From: Shinella curvata
GTDB taxonomy: Bacteria; Pseudomonadota; Alphaproteobacteria; Rhizobiales; Rhizobiaceae
DNA length: 64,000 nucleotides
NCBI RefSeq assembly: GCF_022899935.1
Contig: NZ_JALJCJ010000007.1
Location: 62,001-126,000, forward strand
Direction of reading: 5' to 3'
The translations under genes were made by a program, and so were the position numbers. A model generated the notes under the pieces. The model worked only from the letters and a program-made list of their open reading frames with translations, was not told the origin of the DNA and did not search any database. How positions within the stretch are numbered: position 1 is the first letter of the stretch; the number at the start of each line of letters is the position of its first letter. Below, piece by piece: positions 54,193-64,000 of this stretch.

Positions 54193-55446
54193 TTACTCGG
54201 CGGCGGCCTGGCCCTGCCCGTAGCGCTTCTCGATATAATCGTTGACCAGCGTCTCGAATTCGCCGGCAATATTGGTGCCGCGCAGCGTCATCGCCTTCTT
54301 GCCGTCGACATAGACGGGCGCGATCGGCAGTTCGCCGGTGCCCGGAAGCGAAATGCCGATATCGGCATGTTTGCTCTCGCCCGGCCCGTTGACGATGCAG
54401 CCCATGACGGCAACCTTGAGGCCTTCGACGCCGGGATATTTTTCCCGCCAGACCGGCATGTTCTTGCGGATGTCGTCCTGAATCTTCTGCGCCAGTTCCT
54501 GGAAGACCGTCGAGGTCGTGCGTCCGCAACCCGGACAGGCGGCGACGACGGGGATGAACTGGCGGAAGCCCATGACCTGTAGCAGTTCCTGTGCCACCTG
54601 CACCTCCCGGGTGCGGTCACCGCCGGGCTCCGGCGTCAGCGAGATACGGATCGTATCGCCGATGCCCTGCTGCATGAGAATGCCGAGCGAGGCCGAGGAG
54701 GCGACGACACCCTTGGTGCCCATGCCGGCCTCGGTGAGGCCGAGATGCAGCGCATGGTCGGAGCGCGATGACAACATCGCATAGACGGCGATGAGGTCCT
54801 GCACGGCAGAGACCTTTGCCGAGAGAATGATGCGGCTGCGCGGCAGGCCGATTTCTTCCGCCAGTTCCGCCGAGAGCAGCGCCGACTGGCAGATCGCCTC
54901 GCGCATGACCTGCTGGGCCGTCAGCGGAAAACCCTTGTCCTGGTTTTCGTCCATAAGCCGGGTCAGCAGTTCCTGGTCGAGCGAGCCCCAGTTGACGCCG
55001 ATGCGCACCGGCTTGTCGTAGCGGATCGCCGTCTCGACGATGGCAGAGAACTGCTTGTCCTTCTTGTCCTTGAAGCCGACATTGCCCGGATTGATGCGAT
55101 ACTTCGCCAGCGCCTCGGCGCAGGCAGGGTGATCGGCAAGCAGCTTGTGACCGATATAGTGGAAATCGCCAACCAGCGGCACGTCGAGGCCCAGACGCTC
55201 CAGGCGCTCGCGGATCTTTGGCACGGCCGCAGCACTCTCGTCGCGATCGACGGTGATGCGGACGATCTCGGAGCCGGCGCGATGCAGGGCGGCGACCTGC
55301 GCCACCGTGCCGTCGATATCGGCCGTATCCGTATTGGTCATCGACTGGACGACGACGGGCGCGCCGCCGCCGACAAGCACGCCGCCGACATCGACACCGA
55401 CGGATTGGCGCCGCGGCTTCGGTTCAAAGTCGAAGGAAAAGGACAT
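54193..55446 (-). CDS. ispG: 4-hydroxy-3-methylbut-2-en-1-yl diphosphate synthase
   Basis: A 417-residue 4Fe-4S enzyme of the MEP isoprenoid pathway, converting MEcPP to HMBPP. Cluster cysteines are in [12 protein letters not shown] near residue 305 and [19 protein letters not shown] (short motif [10 protein letters not shown]) near residue 350. The N-terminal TIM barrel includes [16 protein letters not shown]. The start [13 protein letters not shown] at 55446 fits the family; a 34-codon extension is rejected. Confidence 0.97.
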   Translation of the reverse strand: MSFSFDFEPKPRRQSVGVDVGGVLVGGGAPVVVQSMTNTDTADIDGTVAQVAALHRAGSEIVRITVDRDESAAAVPKIRERLERLGLDVPLVGDFHYIGHKLLADHPACAEALAKYRINPGNVGFKDKKDKQFSAIVETAIRYDKPVRIGVNWGSLDQELLTRLMDENQDKGFPLTAQQVMREAICQSALLSAELAEEIGLPRSRIILSAKVSAVQDLIAVYAMLSSRSDHALHLGLTEAGMGTKGVVASSASLGILMQQGIGDTIRISLTPEPGGDRTREVQVAQELLQVMGFRQFIPVVAACPGCGRTTSTVFQELAQKIQDDIRKNMPVWREKYPGVEGLKVAVMGCIVNGPGESKHADIGISLPGTGELPIAPVYVDGKKAMTLRGTNIAGEFETLVNDYIEKRYGQGQAAAE

Positions 55447-55581
55447 TTTGGAGCCTCTTGCTCGAAAAGCGGCCCGCGCCCGCAAGCGCGCGGCCTTTGC
55501 CCTCAGGTGGATCAGGAAATGGGGCTTGTCAACTGGAAGGGCGGGCACGCGCGACGATTTGATCGCCGCGCGCCATCAGTC

Positions 55582-56775
55582 TCAATGATGCTCGCGCACA
55601 TCCGCATGGATCGCATGGCGCGATAGGAGGAGCACGACGATGAAGAGCACCGGCAGGAGCGTGAAGATGATGGCAAAGCCGGTGTGCTCGGCGATGAAGC
55701 CGATGACCGACGGCGCAAAGAGCGAGCCGGAATAACCCATCACGGTGGCGACCGACAGCGCAACGCCCTGCGCGAAGCCCGGCAGGTTGCCGGCGGCGGA
55801 GAAGGCGATCGGCACCATGTTTGAAATGCCGACGCCGCAGAGTGCGAAACCGACCATCGCAATGTAGGCATTCGGTGCCTGCCCCGCGATGATCATGCCG
55901 ACCATCGCCGTGACCGTGCAGAAACGCAGCGTCTTCACGGCGCCAAAACGATCACGCACATGGTCGCCGGCAAAGCGCATGACGGCCATGGTGAGCGAGA
56001 AGGCGCCGAAGGCGAAGCCGGAAAGCGCCAGCGACGCACCGAGCTCATCGCGCATGTAGAGCGCACCCCAATCGAGAATCGCGCCTTCCGGCACCATGGA
56101 AAACAGCGCCATGATGCCGATCAGCCAGGGCAGCAGGGTCATCGGCAGGCGGACCTTCTGGCGCTCCTCGCTCGGATGCGGCGCATCGTGCAACACGAAG
56201 GGCCAGATAAAGACGAGCGCGACGATACCGAGCCCCGTCAGCAGCAGCGCATGGCCCATCACGCCCATCGCCTCGATGAGGAAACCGCCGGTGGACGCGC
56301 CGATAAAGGCGCCGAGGCTCCAGAAGGCGTGGCAGGACGACATGATCGCCCGGCGCATCGACTTTTCGACCTCGACGGCATTGCCGTTCATCGAGACGTC
56401 CATCGCGCCCATCAGACCGCCGAAGAAGAAGATCGCGACGGCACCGACCGGAATGCTCGGCGCAATAGAGAGCAGCAGCATGGTCGAAAGGAAGAGGATC
56501 GTCGCACCCTTCACCGTGCGCGTCGTGCCGAAATGCGCAATCAGGATGCCGGCGATCGGCATCAGCACCAGCGAGCCAATGCCGAAGCACATGATCATCA
56601 GGCCGAGGCCCGATTCGGAGAGATCGAGCCGGCTGGCGAATTCCGGAATTTTTGGCGCCCAGGCACCGGCAAAGGTGCCGTTCAGAAGGAACAGGCCCGA
56701 GACGGCAAGCCGCGTCGAGGGGAAATAGGTCTTTGCGAGGGATTTGCCGGAAATGGCGGTGTCGGGCGTTGTCAT
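55582..56775 (-). CDS. MFS transporter
   Basis: A 397-residue major facilitator with twelve predicted transmembrane segments, resembling the FucP/YbjJ-like group. Motifs include LNGTFAGAWAPKIPEFASRL at the N terminus and GIGSLVLMPIAGILIAHFG near residue 65. It lies 23 bases after a DeoR-type regulator gene on the same strand, so a sugar or sugar-derivative substrate is plausible but unproven. Confidence 0.9.
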   Translation of the reverse strand: MTTPDTAISGKSLAKTYFPSTRLAVSGLFLLNGTFAGAWAPKIPEFASRLDLSESGLGLMIMCFGIGSLVLMPIAGILIAHFGTTRTVKGATILFLSTMLLLSIAPSIPVGAVAIFFFGGLMGAMDVSMNGNAVEVEKSMRRAIMSSCHAFWSLGAFIGASTGGFLIEAMGVMGHALLLTGLGIVALVFIWPFVLHDAPHPSEERQKVRLPMTLLPWLIGIMALFSMVPEGAILDWGALYMRDELGASLALSGFAFGAFSLTMAVMRFAGDHVRDRFGAVKTLRFCTVTAMVGMIIAGQAPNAYIAMVGFALCGVGISNMVPIAFSAAGNLPGFAQGVALSVATVMGYSGSLFAPSVIGFIAEHTGFAIIFTLLPVLFIVVLLLSRHAIHADVREHH

Positions 56776-56798
56776 GGGAGGTCCATTGCTTGGGAGGG

Positions 56799-57569
56799 CT
56801 AGCTGGCCCGGATGGTTTCGATGCCGGCACTCGCCAGCGCTGCGGCTTCCGCCTCATCCGCATCGGCCTCGACGACGGCGCACGTGATGCGGGAGAGCGG
56901 CACGACGGAATAGGGCGCCGCGGTGGAAAGCTTGTCGTTGGTGACGGCGATGAGCACGGACTTGCTGCGCGAGGCAAGGAAGCGCTTGAACTCGGCGTCT
57001 TCGAAGGAGTACGCGGTAACGCCTGCTTCCGCGTCGATGCCGCAGACGCCGAGCACCAGGATATCGGGGCGGAAGGCCTCCGCATCACGCAGCGCCTTGG
57101 CACCGACCGCACCGCCGACGGACGGATCGATCACCCCGCCGAGCTGGATCGTCCTGATATCGCGCTCAAGCACGGCCGCAGCGATGGCCGGCGCATTTGT
57201 CACCACTGTCAGGTCGGCGCCGATGGGCAGCGCACGGGCGAGGGCGAGATTGGTGCTACCGGCATCGAGAAACACATTGGAGCCGGTCGGAATGCGTTCC
57301 GCAGCCGCCATCGCCAGCGCCGCCTTGCGCTCGCCGCCGATCGCGATGCGCTCGGTCATCGAGACCTGCGACTGCGAGATGCGTAGGGCGCCGCCATAGA
57401 CCCGGCGGCAGAGACCGGCCGAGGCCATCTCGCGCAGGTCCCGCCGGATCGTGTCTTCCGACACGCCCAGTTCCTGCGCCAGCTCCGCCGCGATCACCCG
57501 CCCCGAAAGGTCAAGCCGCGTGCGGATGAGCGCCTGTCGTTCGCCGAGAAGAAGATCCTGTATCGACAC
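56799..57569 (-). CDS. DeoR/GlpR family transcriptional regulator
   Basis: A 256-residue regulator. The N-terminal DeoR helix-turn-helix is LAQELGVSEDTIRRDLREM near residue 30, and the C-terminal DeoRC sugar-phosphate-binding domain contains VFLDAGSTNLALAR near residue 100 and VLGVCGIDAE near residue 170. I use the GTG at 57569, preceded by GGTGG, giving the family length. An upstream extension to 57695 is unlikely. It probably controls the adjacent MFS gene. Confidence 0.92.
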   Translation of the reverse strand: MSIQDLLLGERQALIRTRLDLSGRVIAAELAQELGVSEDTIRRDLREMASAGLCRRVYGGALRISQSQVSMTERIAIGGERKAALAMAAAERIPTGSNVFLDAGSTNLALARALPIGADLTVVTNAPAIAAAVLERDIRTIQLGGVIDPSVGGAVGAKALRDAEAFRPDILVLGVCGIDAEAGVTAYSFEDAEFKRFLASRSKSVLIAVTNDKLSTAAPYSVVPLSRITCAVVEADADEAEAAALASAGIETIRAS

Positions 57570-57736
57570 CGCCACCACCAAATCATGCACGATTGCGCCA
57601 TAATGCGCACAACCCGGCAACAACGTCAATGAATGCGGAAAATCATGCTTGTTTGCCGATCGATGCATTACTCGAAGAGCGCAAGCGCCCTTCATCGCAT
57701 CGAGCGAATCACATCACCGAAAATAAAGAGGAAGAC

Positions 57737-58351
57737 TCAGCCGGCCTGCGCCGGCATGCCCAGAGCCTTTTCGATGGCCGGATAAAGCCCGTCCTTGAGG
57801 CTCTTGTCGTCGAACGGGCCGACGCGCTTGTAGAGGATCGTGCCGTCGGGGCCGACGAGATAGCTTTCCGGGATACCGTAGACACCCCAGTCGATCGCCA
57901 TTTTTCCCACGGGATCGAGACCGATGGCAGAGAAGGGGTTGCCGAGCTCACCGAGGAAGCGCAGCGCGTTTTCGTTGCCGTCCTTGTAGTTCACGCCGAC
58001 GACGGTGAGACGCGGATCCTTGGAGAGCTCGAGGATAACAGGATGCTCCTGCCGGCAGGGCACGCACCAGGAAGCCCAGAAATTGACGAGCGTCAGCTTG
58101 CCCTTGCCGGTGTCGCTGGTCAGCGCCGGAACGGGCACGCCATCCCTTGTGGCTCCAACGAGCGGATCGAGATCGCGGAAAGGTGCCTTGGTGCCGATCA
58201 GCGCGGAGGGGATTTCCGAAATATTGCGGCCGGAATTGAGCTGCGTCCAGAAGATCAGCGCCAGACCCAGAAAGATCGCCAGCGGCAGCGCGGCGAGAAT
58301 GAGGCGCGTGCGCGTGCCGGCGCCTTCGGCATTGCCTTCCGTCTCGCTCAT
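57737..58351 (-). CDS. ccmG: Thiol:disulfide interchange protein CcmG (DsbE)
   Basis: A 204-residue membrane-anchored periplasmic thioredoxin that reduces apocytochrome c before heme attachment. One N-terminal transmembrane segment lies at about residues 17-35, and the active site is NFWASWCVPCRQEHP near residue 95. The acidic DWGVYGIPESYLV that follows is typical of CcmG. Its start overlaps the ccmD stop by 4 bases. Confidence 0.96.
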   Translation of the reverse strand: MSETEGNAEGAGTRTRLILAALPLAIFLGLALIFWTQLNSGRNISEIPSALIGTKAPFRDLDPLVGATRDGVPVPALTSDTGKGKLTLVNFWASWCVPCRQEHPVILELSKDPRLTVVGVNYKDGNENALRFLGELGNPFSAIGLDPVGKMAIDWGVYGIPESYLVGPDGTILYKRVGPFDDKSLKDGLYPAIEKALGMPAQAG

Positions 58352-58515
58352 CGGGCTTCCTCTGCGCGCGCCGAACGGCGGCGGATGCCGGCGGCTTCCA
58401 GACGCTCCAGCTCGCGATGGCGGCCGCGATGGTCGATGAAGACCCAGCCGATAAGGCCGAAGGTGATGGCAAAGGCGGCGATATAGGAGGCCGTGACGTA
58501 GAAGGCGTGGCTCAT
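58348..58515 (-). CDS. ccmD: Heme exporter protein CcmD
   Basis: A 55-residue single-pass membrane protein, too short for common length cut-offs. One transmembrane helix at about residues 8-27 is followed by a basic stretch with DHRGRHRELERLEAAGIRRR, the CcmD pattern. It helps release holo-CcmE from CcmABC. It overlaps ccmC and ccmG by 4 bases at each end. Confidence 0.93.
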   Translation of the reverse strand: MSHAFYVTASYIAAFAITFGLIGWVFIDHRGRHRELERLEAAGIRRRSARAEEAR

Positions 58516-59273
58516 GCGGCACCTCCCGCCGAGCGGGCGGCATGACGGCGCAGCACGGCGATGCGGCGGCGCAGGATTTCGTTGCGCATCGCCAGGATAT
58601 GCAGCGTGAAGAACAGCATGGAGAAGGCGATCGCCATGACCAGAAGCGGCCACAGGAATTCCGAATCGATGGTCGGGCCATCCATGCGCACGACGCTGGC
58701 CGGCTGGTGCAGCGTGTTCCACCATTCGACGGAAAACTTGATGATGGGGATGTTGACGAAGCCGACGAGGATGAGGACGGCGCTGACCTTGGCGGCGCGC
58801 GTCGGGTCGTCCATAGCGCGGTTGAGCGCGATCAGGCCGAGATACATCAGGAACAGTACGAAGACCGACGTCAGCCGCGCATCCCACACCCACCAGGTAC
58901 CCCACATCGGCTTGCCCCACAGCGAACCGGTGATGAGCGCGACGAGGGTGAAGCCGGCGCCGATCGGGGCCGCGGCCTTGGCCGAGACATCGGCGAGCGG
59001 ATGGCGCCAGACGAGCGTGCCGAGTGCCGAGAGCGCCATGACCGTGTAGCACATCATCGAAAGCCAGGCGGCCGGCACATGCACATACATGATGCGCACC
59101 GTCTCGCCCTGCTGGTAATCGCCTGTTGTCGTGAAGGAAAGATAGAGCCCGACCGCGAACAGACAGAGTGTCAGTCCGGCAAGCCACGGCCAGACGGTGG
59201 CGACCAGCCCCAGAAACCGCGTCGGGTTGGCGAGGTCGCTGAATTTGCGGATGGCAAGGCTCGGTTCGCTCAT
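58512..59273 (-). CDS. ccmC: Heme exporter protein CcmC
   Basis: A 253-residue inner membrane heme-handling protein with six transmembrane segments. The tryptophan-rich heme-binding motif is WGTWWVWDARLTS near residue 132, flanked by conserved histidines (for example in YVHVPAAWLSM). It presents heme to the chaperone CcmE. It lies 60 bases after ccmB. Confidence 0.97.
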   Translation of the reverse strand: MSEPSLAIRKFSDLANPTRFLGLVATVWPWLAGLTLCLFAVGLYLSFTTTGDYQQGETVRIMYVHVPAAWLSMMCYTVMALSALGTLVWRHPLADVSAKAAAPIGAGFTLVALITGSLWGKPMWGTWWVWDARLTSVFVLFLMYLGLIALNRAMDDPTRAAKVSAVLILVGFVNIPIIKFSVEWWNTLHQPASVVRMDGPTIDSEFLWPLLVMAIAFSMLFFTLHILAMRNEILRRRIAVLRRHAARSAGGAA

Positions 59274-59333
59274 GATGGTTCTTTAACGCGGAAGCCAGCC
59301 GGCTTCAATTGATCTGCCGCAATCACATTTGTG

Positions 59334-59993
59334 TCAGTCGCTGGAAAGGCGAAGTGCCGCAGCAGCGGCGACTGGGCCGATGACGGCGAAGAACAGGTTG
59401 AGCGCCACGAGGATGAGAAACGGCGGCAGGAAGGGCGCCGGCTCCTGGATCGCGGCATAGACGGCGCTGACGCCGAAGATCAGCACGGGAATGGCGAGCG
59501 GCAGAACGAGGATGGAGACGAGCAGCCCGCCACGCGGCAGCGCCACGGCAATGCCTGCTCCGGCCGCGCCGATGAAGGTGATGGCGGGCGTGCCGGCCAG
59601 AAGCGTCAATGTCGTCGCACCGATCGCCACCTCATCCATGTTCATGAAGAGACCGAGCAGCGGCGAGGCGATGACCAGAGGCAGACCGGTCGCGATCCAG
59701 TGCGCGACGCATTTGACGAAGACCGTCAGCACCAGCGGCGTTTCCTGCATCAGGATGAGATCGAGCGAACCATCCTCGCGCTCCGCCTGGAACAGCCGGT
59801 CGAGGCCGAGCAGCGAGGCGAGAAGCGCACCGATCCACAGGATCGCCGGGCCGATGCGCGCGAGAAGATTGAGATCCGGCCCGACGCCGAAGGGAATGAC
59901 GGCGACGACGGTCATGAAGAACAGGACGCCGATGAGGGCGCCACCGCCGGCGCGGACAGAGAGTTTGAGGTCGCGAAGGAGCATTGCGATCAC
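59334..59993 (-). CDS. ccmB: Heme exporter protein CcmB
   Basis: A 219-residue membrane protein with six transmembrane segments forming the permease part of the CcmAB complex. Family motifs include REDGSLDLILMQETPL near residue 72 and FIGAAGAGIAVALPRGGLL near residue 155. Its start overlaps the ccmA stop by 4 bases. Confidence 0.96.
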   Translation of the reverse strand: MIAMLLRDLKLSVRAGGGALIGVLFFMTVVAVIPFGVGPDLNLLARIGPAILWIGALLASLLGLDRLFQAEREDGSLDLILMQETPLVLTVFVKCVAHWIATGLPLVIASPLLGLFMNMDEVAIGATTLTLLAGTPAITFIGAAGAGIAVALPRGGLLVSILVLPLAIPVLIFGVSAVYAAIQEPAPFLPPFLILVALNLFFAVIGPVAAAAALRLSSD

Positions 59994-60634
59994 GCCCAGG
60001 TCTCCAGAGAGCTGTATTCGAAGCCCTTCATCCTGAGTTCTTTCACGCCCTCCAGCCCCAAAGGCTGATGCGTCGCGGCAATTGCGATGCCGCCGTGCGC
60101 GAGATGGGCGGTGACGAGGCCGGCGAACATGGCTTCGGCGGCGGCATCGAGGGCCGCAGTCGGCTCGTCGAGGATCCAGACCGGGCGCCAGGCGACGAGG
60201 AGCTTGGCCATGGCCATGCGGCGCTGCTGGCCGGCGGAGAGATAGCCGAAGGGCAGATGCACGATGCCGCCCAGGCCGACCGATTCGGCAGCCTCATCCG
60301 CGGACACGCCGGTGCCGCCGGCGAAATCACCGAAAAAAGCTTTCCAGAAGGACAGGTTTTCGTCGACGGTCAGTTCGCGCTTCATCGCATTGCGGTGGCC
60401 GAGATAGTGTGCGGCCTCGCTCAGGCGTTCCACCGGTTGCGCTGCAGCAAGGAGTTTTGCCGTGCCTTTTTCCGCCGGCAGGAGACCGGCCAGTACGCGC
60501 AGCAGGGTGGACTTGCCCGAGCCGTTGGCACCCTTGACCACCAGGGCTTCGCCGCCTGCGATTTCAAAGGAAACATCTTGGAAAATCAGGTCTTCGCCGC
60601 GCCTGGCGCTCAACCCTTCGGCGACGAGCCGCAT
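59990..60634 (-). CDS. ccmA: Heme exporter ATP-binding protein CcmA
   Basis: A 214-residue ABC ATPase that powers release of holo-CcmE. Walker A is KGANGSGKSTLLRVLAG near residue 36, the signature motif YLSAGQQRRMAMAKL near residue 130, and Walker B WILDEPTAALD. It is the first gene of the ccmABCDG operon. The remaining ccm genes (ccmE, ccmF, ccmH, ccmI) are not in this window. Confidence 0.96.
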   Translation of the reverse strand: MRLVAEGLSARRGEDLIFQDVSFEIAGGEALVVKGANGSGKSTLLRVLAGLLPAEKGTAKLLAAAQPVERLSEAAHYLGHRNAMKRELTVDENLSFWKAFFGDFAGGTGVSADEAAESVGLGGIVHLPFGYLSAGQQRRMAMAKLLVAWRPVWILDEPTAALDAAAEAMFAGLVTAHLAHGGIAIAATHQPLGLEGVKELRMKGFEYSSLETWA

Positions 60635-60901
60635 GGTGTTTCACTTTCCCTTTACGACCTTGGTCGCACTGCAAAAAATTGTCCCGAATTTACCGTCAGG
60701 CGCTCTGGAACGTTTCCCGGAAATTATCTATATACCCTTCAACACGCCAGCGGTCGGCGTGAATTTCATCCAAGCGCCGAACCGGAATGATTTCCGCGTA
60801 CGGACAGCGGAAATGGCCGCACCCGCATCCCATAACGCGCTTCACGGGCGCAGGGACGTTCGTACGTCAGATTTCTGGCGCCAGACGAGACGGGGTATAA
60901 A
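60635..60901. other. Intergenic region between ccmA and acnA
   Basis: 267 bases holding both divergent promoters. It contains GCACTGCAA at 60666-60674, which matches a repeated half-site upstream of sdhC, and an ACGT-rich inverted element near 60855-60870. No other gene is visible and promoter boxes could not be assigned. Confidence 0.5.
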
Positions 60902-63595
<2,694 letters not shown>

Positions 63596-63617
63596 TTCTT
63601 TTCAGCGCGAAACAAGA

Positions 63618-63646
63618 AATGCCGGGGCCCCAAACCCCGGCATTTT
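63618..63646 (+). terminator. Terminator of acnA
   Basis: AATGCCGGGG pairs with CCCCGGCATT around a seven-base loop, followed by TTCC. It lies about 22 bases after the stop codon. Confidence 0.85.
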
Positions 63647-63756
63647 CCATTCCTGAAGGAAAAAATCTCACTCCATCGTGACTTCCTGTTGAAGCGGCAA
63701 GCGCGTATGACGGCTTCAAAAGGCTGGCCTTTGCCGACGCTTCATTGGAAATGATC

Positions 63757-64000
63757 ATGCCGAGACTGTATAGACCGGAATGTCTGGCGATCCTGCTTGC
63801 GCTCGGGGCCAGCACCGCCGCCGCTGAGGAAGGCCTCAAGCCCAAGGGCGTCGTCGAGCTCTTCACCAGCCAGGGCTGCTCCTCCTGCCCGCCGGCCGAC
63901 AAGGCGCTGGAAACGCTGGCCCGCGAAGGCAAGGTCGTGGCGCTCTCCTATCACGTCGACTACTGGAACTATCTCGGCTGGGCCGATACGCTCGCCTCCA
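63757..64000 (+). CDS. DUF1223 domain-containing secreted protein, 3' end missing
   Basis: An open frame running to the right edge (81 codons shown). It begins MPRLYRPECLAILLALGASTAAA, a signal peptide, and continues with VVELFTSQGCSSCPPADKAL, a thioredoxin-like CxxC-containing motif typical of DUF1223, and then VALSYHVDYWNYLGW. An ATG two codons upstream at 63751 is an alternative start. The family is exported and thought to have a thioredoxin-like fold; its function is unknown. Confidence 0.9.
   Translation, partial: MPRLYRPECLAILLALGASTAAAEEGLKPKGVVELFTSQGCSSCPPADKALETLAREGKVVALSYHVDYWNYLGWADTLAS

Overview
The window is GC-rich chromosomal DNA from an alphaproteobacterium of the order Rhizobiales, most likely the family Rhizobiaceae. 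The evidence is an Omp19-type lipoprotein next to sdhCDAB, an IalB-family protein, a polyhydroxybutyrate cluster with phaR divergent from phaAB, a split cytochrome c maturation cluster (ccmABCDG), and a tctCBA/tctDE locus. No genus can be fixed from the sequence alone. There is no rRNA, tRNA, CRISPR array, prophage or insertion sequence. Genes are densely packed, and most of the content is housekeeping or core metabolism.

Layout. 1-5,200: zapE (its 3' end lies beyond the left edge), omp19-like, and the succinate dehydrogenase operon sdhCDAB, all on the minus strand. 5,480-9,516: a small secreted protein, then a minus-strand run of methyltransferase, EVE-domain protein, YciI-like protein, gpsA and tsaD. 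9,590-15,862: a plus-strand run of hemC, hemD, a mitofilin-family protein, hemY, a TerB-like protein, a glutamine amidotransferase and a YggT protein. 15,945-25,336: ppa, a secreted unknown, a GNAT acetyltransferase, typA, a Tat-exported PhoD-type phosphatase, an M3 oligopeptidase, and a DUF475/TerC membrane protein with an unusual leader. 25,539-32,272: a 54-residue protein, then the tripartite tricarboxylate transporter tctCBA, a PgtC-like periplasmic protein and the divergent two-component system tctD/tctE. 32,269-37,946: two LysE exporters, a MarR regulator with a Bcr/CflA-type efflux pump, argG and an SDR oxidoreductase. 37,956-43,609: a large KpsC-like polysaccharide glycosyltransferase and a three-gene ABC importer. 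43,737-49,642: sixA, ialB, ykvA, a carbinolamine dehydratase, phaB, phaA, phaR, a membrane protein and rpmF. 49,790-57,569: a GST, mtgA, ispA, hisC, a third LysE exporter, ispG, an MFS transporter and a DeoR regulator. 57,737-64,000: ccmG-D-C-B-A, acnA, and a DUF1223 protein cut by the right edge.

Functional links. sdhCDAB and acnA supply the TCA cycle, and ccm provides cytochrome c for respiration. hemC/hemD/hemY serve tetrapyrrole synthesis. phaA/phaB make 3-hydroxybutyryl-CoA for PHB, with PhaR as the likely regulator. The tct locus looks like a complete sense-and-import unit for a tricarboxylate or other carboxylate.

Most noteworthy non-coding signals. (1) A short leader reading frame overlaps the start of the DUF475 gene, and its last codons form a hairpin over that gene's ribosome binding site. 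(2) A PhoB-box-like direct repeat lies upstream of tctC. (3) A family of nested palindromic intergenic repeats is present, two of them paired with terminators that share an identical 19-base arm. (4) TGCA-type palindromes cluster upstream of sdhC, with one matching half-site upstream of acnA. I found no clearly new multi-gene system. The leader and the tct sensory arrangement are the best candidates for something undescribed.
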